This document shows positions 1 through 6,739 of a stretch of DNA of 8,078 bases, one piece after another. The DNA is taken from positions 1 through 8,078 of the forward strand of contig JARRRL010000139.1 in NCBI GenBank assembly GCA_037380725.1, read 5' to 3'. This stretch comes from JARRRL01 sp037380725 (GTDB taxonomy: Bacteria; Pseudomonadota; Gammaproteobacteria; Pseudomonadales; JANQJO01). A program made the position numbers and the translations under genes. Position 1 is the first letter of the stretch. Each line of letters starts with the position of its first letter. The notes beneath the pieces are model-generated. The model was not told the DNA's origin. It saw only the letters and a list, made by a program, of their open reading frames with translations, and did no database searches.

Positions 1-1
1 C

Positions 2-205
2 AATTCCAGCAGCATCGGACGTGAAAAAGCGGACGATTACCTGATATTCGATATGCTGCTGTCGTACCACATCAATGCCAACTGGAATGTAAACGTGAAT
101 GGCGATAACCTCACCGACGAATCGTACGAAGAGCAGTTAGGCGGTGGTCACTTTATACCAGGCGCAGGACGTGCGTTCTCGCTGAGCACCACGTATTCGT
201 TTTAG
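2..205 (+). CDS. TonB-dependent outer-membrane receptor, C-terminal fragment (5' end outside window)
   Basis: Sixty-seven codons are open from the left edge to a TAG stop. The peptide shows alternating beta-strand patterns (YLIFDMLLSYHINANWNV), the NGDNLTDESYEE turn typical of the last strands of TonB-dependent siderophore receptors (compare the usual V-x-N-L-x-D-x-x-Y), then GGGHFIPGAGRAFSLSTTYSF. It ends in an aromatic residue (Phe), as expected for a BAM-recognised beta-barrel. The family imports ferric-siderophore or other iron complexes across the outer membrane using TonB/ExbBD energy. The neighbouring piuC-type gene matches the common receptor (Fiu/PiuA-like) plus PiuC/YbiX arrangement, so a catecholate siderophore substrate is likely but inferred. 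The plug domain, TonB box and signal peptide lie outside the window, so the substrate cannot be named. Confidence 0.85.
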   Translation, partial: NSSSIGREKADDYLIFDMLLSYHINANWNVNVNGDNLTDESYEEQLGGGHFIPGAGRAFSLSTTYSF

Positions 206-244
206 CAACTGTACGTACATCCGTTTACTTTTTGAATCCTAATA

Positions 245-274
245 TTTTTACTTTTTTAATTTTTTACTTTTTTA
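245..274 (+). repeat. T-rich 14-bp direct repeat in the receptor-piuC gap
   Basis: TTTTTACTTTTTTA occurs exactly at 245-258 and again at 261-274, with two bases between, inside a strongly T-rich stretch (225-274) just upstream of the piuC ribosome site. No hairpin precedes the T tracts, so this does not look like an intrinsic terminator. It would be a U-rich mRNA leader for piuC or simple slippage-prone sequence. Confidence 0.6.
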
Positions 275-297
275 CCGCCAACTCAGAGAGAAAAACC

Positions 298-978
298 GTG
301 TTATTGCATATTCCCAAGGTGCTTTCCAAAGAACAGGTCCACGAAGCCAAACACGCGCTGTTAGCGGCTGACTGGACCGATGGTAATGAGACCTCAGGCT
401 ATCAAAGCGCCAAAGCCAAACACAACCTTCAGCTACCAGAAGGTTCTGAAATCGCTAATCGTTTGGGGGATCTGATTCTATCGGCCTTGGCGCACAATAA
501 TACGTTTCTCTCTGCGGCACTACCCTTAAAGATATTTCCACCGCTCTTTAATTGCTATCAGGGCGGTGGTCATTTTGGTGTGCACGTGGACAACGCCATC
601 CGCCAAGTTCCGGGCGCACCCGTGAAAATACGCACCGATCTCTCCATAACCTTATTTCTTTCCGAACCCGAGGAATACGAAGGCGGCGTACTCACCATTG
701 AAGACACCTACGGAACACAAAGCATAAAATTACCCGCCGGAGACTTAATTCTATACCCCGCCACCAGCCTACACCGCGTTACACCGGTCACTCAGGGACG
801 ACGACTGGCTTCTTTTTTCTGGTTGCAAAGTATGGTGCGCAGCGATGCAAATCGCGCTCTGCTCTTCGATATGGACGCCGCCATTCAGTCTTTGCGCAGC
901 CAACTCGATGATTCCCCAGAAATCGTCCAGCTCACGGGCGTTTACCATAATTTGATTCGAGAATGGGCGCAAACCTGA
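298..978 (+). CDS. piuC: Fe(II)/2-oxoglutarate-dependent PKHD-type hydroxylase, PiuC/YbiX family
   Basis: A non-haem Fe(II)- and 2-oxoglutarate-dependent dioxygenase of the cytoplasm; the natural substrate of the family is unsettled, but it is genetically tied to siderophore receptors and iron starvation. The 226 residues match the family's usual length of about 225. Seen: YQGGGHFGVHVDNAIRQ with the HxD iron ligands H96 and D98, the distal ligand H159 in SLHRVTPV, and R169 in GRRLASFFWLQS as the likely 2-oxoglutarate-binding Arg. The GTG start is chosen because the protein then begins VLLHIPKVLS, aligning with the family's MLLHIP start, and a GAGAG ribosome site lies 7 bases upstream. An in-frame TTG at 232 would add 22 residues encoded by the T-rich leader and is rejected. 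It follows the receptor gene by 92 bases on the same strand, so co-transcription is likely. Its stop codon abuts the opposing gene. Confidence 0.93.
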   Translation: MLLHIPKVLSKEQVHEAKHALLAADWTDGNETSGYQSAKAKHNLQLPEGSEIANRLGDLILSALAHNNTFLSAALPLKIFPPLFNCYQGGGHFGVHVDNAIRQVPGAPVKIRTDLSITLFLSEPEEYEGGVLTIEDTYGTQSIKLPAGDLILYPATSLHRVTPVTQGRRLASFFWLQSMVRSDANRALLFDMDAAIQSLRSQLDDSPEIVQLTGVYHNLIREWAQT

Positions 979-987
979 TTAGTCAGG
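974..987. terminator. Short dyad spanning the two abutting convergent stop codons (weak candidate terminator)
   Basis: CCTGA TTAG TCAGG is a perfect 5-bp inverted repeat with a 4-base loop, centred on the point where the piuC TGA (976-978) meets the opposing TAA (979-981). It could form in either transcript. There is no proper T-run after it on either strand, so it is weak as an intrinsic terminator, but it is the only candidate structure at this convergent junction. Confidence 0.25.
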
Positions 988-1596
988 CAAAACCACCAAG
1001 CGGTTCGGCAATTCATTTTTTTCACAGCTGGCTGGATAGTGCTTTGCCAGCAGATGACCACACGACTCGATGCAATGCATAAACCCTTCCGCAATCTGAT
1101 CCTGCTTCACACGTTCCACAAAAGCGGACACAATATCTAACCATTGCTCATCATTCACATGCTGCGAAATACCCTGATCCGTGAGTATCTCCACATACCG
1201 CTCTTGCGCGGACACAAAAATCAGTACCCCTGTCCCAGTTTGTGTTCGATGCAGACCTTGCTCCAGAAATTGTCGTCTCGCCATACTGGCCGCACGCCAA
1301 TAACGTACTTTTTTTGGAATAATGAGATTAAAAATTGGCTGCCATCGGCAGATCAATCCGCTCACCACAAACACCACGAGTTGCACCAATAGAGCAGTAT
1401 TGCTGGACCCCCACCAAGGCGTAAGCATCAGCAGCAAAGGCGAGGCCAGCGCAATCAGCGCCGCCCATAAAATGGGAATGTAATCGTAATCATCACTGCG
1501 TGGCGTCAGCACGCAAAAAATTTCGGCATCGGTGTGCTGTTCGACACGCGTGATCGCCTGTGCAATGTGTAGCTGTAATTGTTGTGTAAACTGCAT
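979..1596 (-). CDS. TPM-domain membrane protein (second TPM gene of the lemA cluster)
   Basis: A 205-residue protein of the TPM (TLP18.3/Psb32/MOLO-1) family; the molecular function in bacteria is not established. Seen: an N-terminal amphipathic stretch and HTDAEIFCVLTPRSDDY (21-37), two hydrophobic membrane segments at about 40-59 and 66-85, then the C-terminal half with TGTGVLIFVSAQERYVEILTD (120-140) and a helical end typical of the fold. It is the usual second TPM protein after lemA and a secreted TPM protein. The start is the ATG at 1596 (MQFTQQ): AGGAGG lies six bases upstream of it, whereas an in-frame ATG at 1602 directly touches the AGGAGG and would leave no spacing. The start overlaps the TGA of the upstream gene by one base (TGATG), so translational coupling is expected. 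The final TAA abuts the piuC stop. Confidence 0.85.
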   Translation of the reverse strand: MQFTQQLQLHIAQAITRVEQHTDAEIFCVLTPRSDDYDYIPILWAALIALASPLLLMLTPWWGSSNTALLVQLVVFVVSGLICRWQPIFNLIIPKKVRYWRAASMARRQFLEQGLHRTQTGTGVLIFVSAQERYVEILTDQGISQHVNDEQWLDIVSAFVERVKQDQIAEGFMHCIESCGHLLAKHYPASCEKNELPNRLVVLPD

Positions 1597-2315
1597 CACC
1601 ATCCTCCTGAAGCGCCACCGCCGCCAAAACTACCGCCGCCGCCACGGAAGCCACCACCACCACCAAATCCACCGCCCATTGGCAATGAACCACCGTAATA
1701 GCCATTGCGGTAACCATAGAACCGACCTCGACCCAAGCGCCGTAAAAAAAGGATTGGAAGAAAGAAAATCACCCACCACGGCAGTGCATCCCTGTCGCGT
1801 TGCTTGGGCGTTTGAACCGTGAGCTTAAGTTGGCCGCCCAAGGCTTGAATAATCGCGTGCGCGCCATCCGTAATGCCTTGTGAAAAGTGATTTTGACGAA
1901 ACGATGGCAAAATAATCGATTGAATAATGGTGCTGGCCATCGCATCGGTCAACACGCCTTCAAGTCCATACCCCACTTCTATGCGCACTTGGCGAAGTGA
2001 CGGCACCACAATCAGTATTACGCCGTTGTTGCTATCTTTCTGACCAATGCCCCAGGCACGACCCAATTGATAGCCATAATCTTCGATCGTTAAACCTTGT
2101 ACGTCGTTGACGGTAAGCACCACTACTTGGTGACCGCTTGCGGCTTCATGAGCCTGCAATTGCTGTTCAAGGCGCGTGCGCACACCCGATTCCAGCAATC
2201 CAGCCTGATCCACCACATGTCCCGTCAGCGTGGGAAAGGTAATGTCTGCGCCGAATAGCGCGACGCTGGCGATGAACAACACCAGTCCAAGCAGAGCGGA
2301 TTGAACCCTATTCAT
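1596..2315 (-). CDS. Secreted/membrane-anchored TPM-domain protein with Gly-rich tail (YgcG-like)
   Basis: 239 residues. Seen: a signal peptide (1 to about 23, MNRVQSALLGLVLFIASVALFGA) followed by DITFPTLTGHVVDQAGLL, the standard opening of TPM proteins. The TPM domain runs to about 160, with GHQVVVLTVNDVQGLTIEDY, GIGQKDSNNGVILIV and RQVRIEVGYGLEGVLTD. A single membrane segment follows (about 178-191, LPWWVIFFLPILFL), closed by a positively charged RRLGRGR. A glycine-rich tail (209-239) ends GGGGASGGW. This is the classic YgcG-type layout: the domain outside the inner membrane and the Gly-rich tail inside. Function is unknown; the family is linked by context with LemA. The ATG at 2315 is chosen because AAGGTGG lies six bases upstream and the signal peptide begins there; a longer open frame to 2480 is only lemA shadow. 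It overlaps lemA by 8 bases and the next gene by 1 base. Confidence 0.9.
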   Translation of the reverse strand: MNRVQSALLGLVLFIASVALFGADITFPTLTGHVVDQAGLLESGVRTRLEQQLQAHEAASGHQVVVLTVNDVQGLTIEDYGYQLGRAWGIGQKDSNNGVILIVVPSLRQVRIEVGYGLEGVLTDAMASTIIQSIILPSFRQNHFSQGITDGAHAIIQALGGQLKLTVQTPKQRDRDALPWWVIFFLPILFLRRLGRGRFYGYRNGYYGGSLPMGGGFGGGGGFRGGGGSFGGGGASGGW

Positions 2316-2994
2316 TGAAATCCACCTTGGGCGCTTCCTCCGCCTTCGGATTACTGGCTTCATAGTTTTCCCGCAGCGGCAGATCACTGTAGAGTATCTG
2401 ATGCCAAATTCTACCGGGAAACGTTCGAATCTCCGTGTTATATCGACCAATGGATTGTATAAAATCACGGCGTGCAACACTGATTCGATTTTCCGTTCCC
2501 TCCAATTGCGATTGTAGGGCCAAAAAGTTTTGGTTGGCTTTCAGATCGGGATACCGCTCCACCACCACCATCAAGCGTTGCAGCGCATTACTCAATTCAC
2601 CCTGCGCGTCTTGAAAACGTTGGAGCAACTGCGGATTATTAAGTATGTTTTTATCCAAATGCATGCTCCCCACTTTGGCACGCGCTTCAACGACAGCGCT
2701 GAGCGTATCCTGTTCATGGGCAGCATATCCTTTGACAGTAGCCACTAAATTGGGCACCAAATCCGCACGCCGCTGGTATTGATTCTCCACTTGCGCCCAA
2801 GCAGCCTTCGCTTGCTCATCGTATGTAGGAATGTTATTCACCCCGCAACCACTGAAGCACGGCAGTGTAATCAGCATCACCAGCCAAGCACGCCGTGCGA
2901 AAAATCGGTTCATGCGTTGAGCGTCTGTCATTTTTTTCACAGTTTTCTCCATCGTTTTTTCTATCGTTTTCGTTTTTTTCATCATTTTTTTCAT
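2308..2994 (-). CDS. lemA: LemA family lipoprotein
   Basis: 228 residues; LemA family, helical bundle protein, cellular role unresolved. Family signatures seen: NQYQRRADLVPNLVATVKGYA (71-91), ERYPDLKANQNFLALQSQLE (146-165), GTENRISVARRDFIQSIGRYN (166-186) and a PLRENYEA end. A hydrophobic segment (36-49) ends FSGC with Cys50, a lipobox-like site, so the mature protein is probably a lipoprotein. The ATG at 2994 is preceded by AAGGAGC at good spacing. Odd: residues 1-27 form a very Lys/Met/Thr-rich leader with three tandem T-[IMV]-[EK]-K units, giving an unusually long n-region. An ATG at 2913 (MNRFFARRAW) would give a textbook 23-residue lipoprotein signal but has no visible ribosome site. It lies 44 bases downstream of the metallo-hydrolase gene and overlaps the TPM gene by 8 bases. 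Confidence 0.93.
   Translation of the reverse strand: MKKMMKKTKTIEKTMEKTVKKMTDAQRMNRFFARRAWLVMLITLPCFSGCGVNNIPTYDEQAKAAWAQVENQYQRRADLVPNLVATVKGYAAHEQDTLSAVVEARAKVGSMHLDKNILNNPQLLQRFQDAQGELSNALQRLMVVVERYPDLKANQNFLALQSQLEGTENRISVARRDFIQSIGRYNTEIRTFPGRIWHQILYSDLPLRENYEASNPKAEEAPKVDFNE
2932..2967 (-). repeat. lemA: Degenerate 12-bp tandem repeat encoding T-x-x-K units at the lemA N-terminus
   Basis: On the minus strand three consecutive 12-base units read ACGATAGAAAAA, ACGATGGAGAAA and ACTGTGAAAAAA, encoding TIEK, TMEK and TVKK (lemA residues 10-21). They are preceded by a related ATGATGAAAAAA. The stretch is A-rich and slippage-prone and lies in the predicted n-region of the signal peptide. Confidence 0.6.
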
Positions 2995-3038
2995 TTTATG
3001 CTCCTTGTTCCATACGCGCACGCTCACACCTTAAACAT

Positions 3039-4394
3039 TCACATTTTCAACACATCTCGATAAGCCGCCACGCGTACTGAAAAAGGCGTCTTTTCTTGTA
3101 AATGCGTACGCAAACTTTCCAGCGCATCCTGATGCCCGTGAATCAAAGTAATCTGAGTTGAATCGGCCAACGCGGACTGCTGCAACCACTGGGTCAATTC
3201 AAGGTAATCAGCATGACCTGACAAAGCCAACGTGACTTCGATCGAAGCGCGTATCGGTATCCACTCACCATGAATTCGGACGCTCTTGGCACCATCCAAC
3301 ATTTTGGCCCCTCGGGTACCACCTGCCTGGTAACCCGTAAACAATACAGTAGTTTTGGGGTTATTCAGCAGGCGTTTAAAGTGATGCAAAATACGCCCTC
3401 CCGTGGCCATTCCACTGCCCGCAATAATAATGTGAGGGTAAGGTTCCACGGCTAGGGCCTTGGATTCGTCTACGGTGCGCGTGTAAGTCACCGCATCACA
3501 CATCTGATGGCATTGTTTGTGGCTCAATCGATGCTGATCACTAAACGAACAAAATGTATCCGACACTCTAATCGCCATCGGGCTATCCAGAAAAATCGGC
3601 ATTCTGGGAATTTGACCTTCATCCATCAATTTGGCTAACAAATGCTGTAATGCTTGCGCGCGTCCTACCGCAAAGGCCGGCACCAAGAGCACCCCTTCTC
3701 GTTGCGCAACGGCATTCACCACCGCCGCCAGCGATTGTTCGGGGTTTTGATCCACGTGTTGGCGATTCCCATAGGTCGCTTCCATCAACAACGCATCCAG
3801 TGCAGGTAAAGGTCTGGGTGGCTTCATCAGCACATCCTGAAAACGTCCCACATCACCAGAAAAACCGATGCGTTTCTGCTCAGACTCCACAACGATACTG
3901 GCGGCGCCGAGAATATGTCCCGCAGGTTGCAAATAAAAGCGAATATCCCCCACCTCAAGCACTTCATCAAAATTCACCGAATGAAACAAAGACAGACTGT
4001 GTTCAGCGGTTTCTCGATCGTAAAGCGGTTTGGGGTGTTCATGTTTACCCATCTTGTGTTTGCGGTAATATTTCGCGTCTTCTTCTTGAATATGGCCACT
4101 GTCAGCCAGCAAAATTTCGCACAGCGCTTTTGTGGCGTGATGCGTGTAAACGGGTCCTCGAAAACCTTGTTTGTACAGCACAGGAATATAACCAGAATGA
4201 TCCAGGTGCGCGTGGGTCAACAACACCGCATCCAAGGTGTCCAAGTTCAGAGGTAAGGACTGCCAATTGCGTTCACGCAACCATTTGTAGCCCTGAAATA
4301 AACCGCAATCCACCAGGACTTTGGTGGAATTGGTTTCCACCAAAAATTTAGAACCCGTAACGGTTTCCGCACCACCCAGAAAAGTAATCTTCAC
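3039..4394 (-). CDS. Metallo-beta-lactamase fold, beta-CASP RNA-hydrolase family protein
   Basis: 451 residues, the normal length for bacterial relatives of CPSF-73/Ysh1 (two-zinc RNA-processing hydrolases). Seen: GGAETVTGSKFLVE opening; metal motif HAHLDHSG (H61, H63, D65, H66); AGHILGAAS (H160); FSGDVG (D181); MEATYGNR (204-211). The beta-CASP insert includes VPAFAVGRAQ (238-247), FLDSPMA (268-274), IIAGSGMATGGRILHH (323-338) and GYQAGGTRG (354-362). The final metal and catalytic motifs are SGHAD (H394) and IHGH (H419). All expected catalytic residues are present, so an active cytoplasmic RNase or exonuclease is likely, though the substrate is unknown. The start is GTG with AAGGG five bases upstream. 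It lies 144 bases after prs and 44 bases before lemA. Its promoter-proximal region carries three TATACG half-sites that could be an operator. Confidence 0.92.
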   Translation of the reverse strand: MKITFLGGAETVTGSKFLVETNSTKVLVDCGLFQGYKWLRERNWQSLPLNLDTLDAVLLTHAHLDHSGYIPVLYKQGFRGPVYTHHATKALCEILLADSGHIQEEDAKYYRKHKMGKHEHPKPLYDRETAEHSLSLFHSVNFDEVLEVGDIRFYLQPAGHILGAASIVVESEQKRIGFSGDVGRFQDVLMKPPRPLPALDALLMEATYGNRQHVDQNPEQSLAAVVNAVAQREGVLLVPAFAVGRAQALQHLLAKLMDEGQIPRMPIFLDSPMAIRVSDTFCSFSDQHRLSHKQCHQMCDAVTYTRTVDESKALAVEPYPHIIIAGSGMATGGRILHHFKRLLNNPKTTVLFTGYQAGGTRGAKMLDGAKSVRIHGEWIPIRASIEVTLALSGHADYLELTQWLQQSALADSTQITLIHGHQDALESLRTHLQEKTPFSVRVAAYRDVLKM

Positions 4395-4407
4395 GGTATC
4401 CCTTCCC

Positions 4408-4433
4408 TATACGTTTCTTATACGATCCGTATA
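4408..4433 (-). promoter_or_regulatory. Triple TATACG half-site cluster upstream of the metallo-hydrolase gene (candidate operator)
   Basis: TATACG occurs at 4408-4413 and 4419-4424 (11 bases apart, about one helical turn), followed by the inverted copy CGTATA at 4428-4433 with a 3-base spacer, so 4419-4433 is a perfect dyad. The cluster lies 14-39 bases upstream of the GTG start. The TATACG-type hexamers could also serve as poor -10 elements: TGGACT, 17 bases, TATACG fits loosely on the minus strand. No regulator is identified. Confidence 0.35.
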
Positions 4434-4538
4434 CATTGTCCATTTCAGCCAGTCCACGGAACGAGCCCGCGTAGTGACGCTGACAGCTTTGGCCAATTTT
4501 AACAGCATTGACCGATACAAACAGCCTATATCCGCTTT

Positions 4539-5444
4539 CTATTTTGAGAGAAAACGCGTGATGGGATCAATCAACAACGGCGCCACATCAATGGCGTTGG
4601 TACTGTGCGTAATGGTATTGGTGCTTAGCAATGACTCCAGCCCTGCTGAGCGCAGCTCAGCATCAACGCCTTCAACAAAAATACCATGCACAGCCACAAC
4701 ACAAACGCGCTGAATGCCATTTGCTTTAATGGCTTTTATGCACTGAAGAATGGTTTGCCCACTGGCAATCACATCATCAATGATGACCGCTGTGTGTGCA
4801 GCATAAGCCGTGATATCAGGCAGTGATACGTTTACATCTCGATCACCAAAACGCTGCTTAGCGCCAATCACAAAAGGATGCCCGCTTTGCAGCGCTATAT
4901 CCGATACCCATTGTTCACTTTCCGCATCCGGGCCGACCAATAGCAAATCGGTTTTCGCTTTCAACCACGCGGCCAGCGCCGGCGCACCCGATACAACACT
5001 GGAGGGCACAGAATAAATACTGTCCAGAGTGTGGTAGCGATGCAAGTGCGGGTCAACCGTTACCAACCAATCCATGTGCTGCGAAAGCGCCTGTGCGAAT
5101 ATTTTTGAGGTAATGGCTTCTCCGTCGTGAAAACGTTTATCCTGACGCAGGTAACTTAAATACGGCGCAACCACGCCCACCCGAGCCGCCCCCAGGTCTC
5201 GCAAGGTTTCCAACAAAAAGATTAAAGGTAAATATTTATCATTGGGATACGAAAGATCGGCGATCACGATGCAGTGCTTGCCCGCAACCGGAGTCTGAAC
5301 ACGCAAATACGATTCCCCATCGGGAAATTGTCGTCTGGTGAAGGCACCCGGTTGTGCGCCTAAATTCGACACCAAAGTGGCCTGCAGCGGGTGCGCTTCA
5401 CTCGCAAAAAGCACCGGTGGGTTCGGAACAGATATGTGGGACAT
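4539..5444 (-). CDS. prs: Ribose-phosphate pyrophosphokinase (PRPP synthetase)
   Basis: Makes 5-phosphoribosyl diphosphate from ribose 5-phosphate and ATP in the cytoplasm. 301 residues. Seen: RRQFPDGESYLRV (37-49) matching the FADGE-type ATP site; PYLSYLRQDKRFHDGEAITSK (94-114) matching the family's PYxxYARQD; VTVDPHLHRYH (128-138) for the TVDxH metal site; DLLLVGPDAESEQWV (166-180); GAKQRFGDRDV (194-204) for the flexible catalytic K-x-R loop; VIIDDVIASGQTI (220-232), the PRPP-binding loop with paired Asp. The sequence diverges from the housekeeping Prs (AxSGQT instead of DTGGT), as expected for the paralogue that travels with type-2 phosphorylases. The start at 5444 has GAGG six bases upstream; an ATG at 5456 overlapping the previous stop (ATGA) would add four residues and remains possible. 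Eight bases separate it from the phosphorylase stop, so they form one operon. Confidence 0.9.
   Translation of the reverse strand: MSHISVPNPPVLFASEAHPLQATLVSNLGAQPGAFTRRQFPDGESYLRVQTPVAGKHCIVIADLSYPNDKYLPLIFLLETLRDLGAARVGVVAPYLSYLRQDKRFHDGEAITSKIFAQALSQHMDWLVTVDPHLHRYHTLDSIYSVPSSVVSGAPALAAWLKAKTDLLLVGPDAESEQWVSDIALQSGHPFVIGAKQRFGDRDVNVSLPDITAYAAHTAVIIDDVIASGQTILQCIKAIKANGIQRVCVVAVHGIFVEGVDAELRSAGLESLLSTNTITHSTNAIDVAPLLIDPITRFLSK
4644..4662 (-). repeat. Perfect 8-bp inverted repeat inside the prs coding region
   Basis: TGCTGAGC, 3-base spacer, GCTCAGCA. It would fold as a tight stem in the prs mRNA about 110 bases before the stop codon. There is no following T-run, so it is not a terminator. 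It may be chance from the DAELRSAGLES codons or an mRNA-stability element. Confidence 0.4.
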
Positions 5445-5452
5445 ACTGGGCC

Positions 5453-6739
5453 TCATTCATCATGAACAAACGTAAAAGGACTATGCTCTCGATAATACGA
5501 CAACGCGTAATCCAGCTCACCACGACTGCCACTGTACATCGTGAACACAGGAGCGCCAACACGCAGCACATCACCAACCCGGGCGTGCAAGCGAATACCC
5601 GCTGCGGGCGTACCCGGCGCACCTGCCAATTTGGCCTGACGTGCCAAACGACGATTATCGACCGCAATCAGTGTGCCCGCACACGATAGTGTTTCACAAT
5701 GCTGATAACGTGCTTCCGGCAATGTCTTCAGCCCCCCCTGCGCCGCAACGATGCGCTGAAATTGTCGCCAAGCTTGCCCCTCGTCCAGAATCACGGTTGC
5801 TTTTTCCAAACCCGACTCATAACTGAACTGATACGCCAATGAAAACAGATGCGCAGCCAACATCAAAGCGCGCTCACGCAGATCCTTCGGTGCCCAGACG
5901 TCACCTTGCAAGACCGCTAAGACATCACGAGCCTCTTCGACAGGCCCGATTCCCAATCCAACCGGTTGACAACCATCACTGATTAAACAACGGATAAAAA
6001 TACCACAGGCCGCGCCCACTTGGGTGAAGATCGACGCCAGTCGCTCGGCATCCATTTTGGTTCGTACTTTGGCTGTGGGTCCCACGGGGATGTCAATCAC
6101 AGCGTGTGTTGAACCCGCTGCAATTTTCTTTGACAAAACGGAGGCAATCAACTGTCCTTCGCCATCCAGATCCAGCGCCCGTTCAATGCGTATTAACACG
6201 TCGTCAGCCGGACTTAAATTCACCGCCCCTCCCCACACCAGGCAAGCGTTCGTTTCGGCAACAACACGTTGAATATCGGTCAGATCTAAATTCACCGTCG
6301 TCAAGGTAGCCATGGTATCGGCGGTGCCGGAGGGGGAAGTAATCGCACGTGACGAGGTTTTGGGCACCATCAAGCCCGCTGCACTGACTATGGAAACCAC
6401 TAAAGGCGATGTTCGATTTCCGGGTAAGCCGCCTACGCAGTGTTTATCCAGAATGAGCGATTGATTCGGCCAATGCAAGCGCTTACCGCACGCAACCATG
6501 GCCTGTGTGAGATCGATGATCTCATCCACATCCAAGCGACTCCCCGCACACACACTGAGAAAACTGTTGAATGCAGTCTTGTGTATATCATCTGAAGCCA
6601 TGAAAATCTGATTGTAGCTGGCGTTGCCATCCGTGAAACTCAGAATCTTGTTGCCGGCAGCCGCGTTGATCAACGTTTCCGCAACGGGCATCGGGTATTC
6701 ATCCTTCGGTGTGGCCCTGTTGAGGTTCCTGAAATCCAT
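5453..6739 (-). CDS. Chimeric open frame: gypsy reverse-transcriptase segment fused in frame to phosphorylase catalytic body
   Basis: 428 codons from the ATG at 6739. The frame remains open upstream to 6787, but residues there are only the out-of-frame reading of the N-terminal domain. Residues 1-57 are reverse-transcriptase-like (MDFRNLNRATPKDEYPMP to DDIHKTAF). From residue 58 (NSFLSVCAGSRLD) it is phosphorylase to the end, including the phosphate-binding DKHCVGG and GTADTM regions, so the catalytic body is uninterrupted. By chance the ATG at 6739 has GGGAG five bases upstream, so internal initiation could occur. The TGA stop lies 8 bases before the prs start. Whether such a protein folds is doubtful because the helical segment normally preceding FLSVCAG is absent. 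Confidence 0.55.
   Translation of the reverse strand: MDFRNLNRATPKDEYPMPVAETLINAAAGNKILSFTDGNASYNQIFMASDDIHKTAFNSFLSVCAGSRLDVDEIIDLTQAMVACGKRLHWPNQSLILDKHCVGGLPGNRTSPLVVSIVSAAGLMVPKTSSRAITSPSGTADTMATLTTVNLDLTDIQRVVAETNACLVWGGAVNLSPADDVLIRIERALDLDGEGQLIASVLSKKIAAGSTHAVIDIPVGPTAKVRTKMDAERLASIFTQVGAACGIFIRCLISDGCQPVGLGIGPVEEARDVLAVLQGDVWAPKDLRERALMLAAHLFSLAYQFSYESGLEKATVILDEGQAWRQFQRIVAAQGGLKTLPEARYQHCETLSCAGTLIAVDNRRLARQAKLAGAPGTPAAGIRLHARVGDVLRVGAPVFTMYSGSRGELDYALSYYREHSPFTFVHDE

Noticed and set aside
232..297. TTG-initiated N-terminal extension of piuC
   Set aside because: The 22 extra residues come from the T-rich leader, look nothing like the family, and the GTG at 298 aligns with the family start and has a ribosome site.
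1010..1025. T-run (1016-1022) as a terminator for piuC
   Set aside because: It lies inside the coding region of the opposing TPM gene and no stable stem directly precedes it.
1596..1700. GGC/GGT-type triplet repeats as a CRISPR or structural DNA repeat
   Set aside because: They encode the Gly-rich tail typical of this TPM protein layout and are explained by it.
3650..4351. Long plus-strand open frame (233 codons) opposite the metallo-hydrolase
   Set aside because: It is antisense to a gene with complete catalytic motifs; its translation is low in family-like features and has no ribosome site of note.
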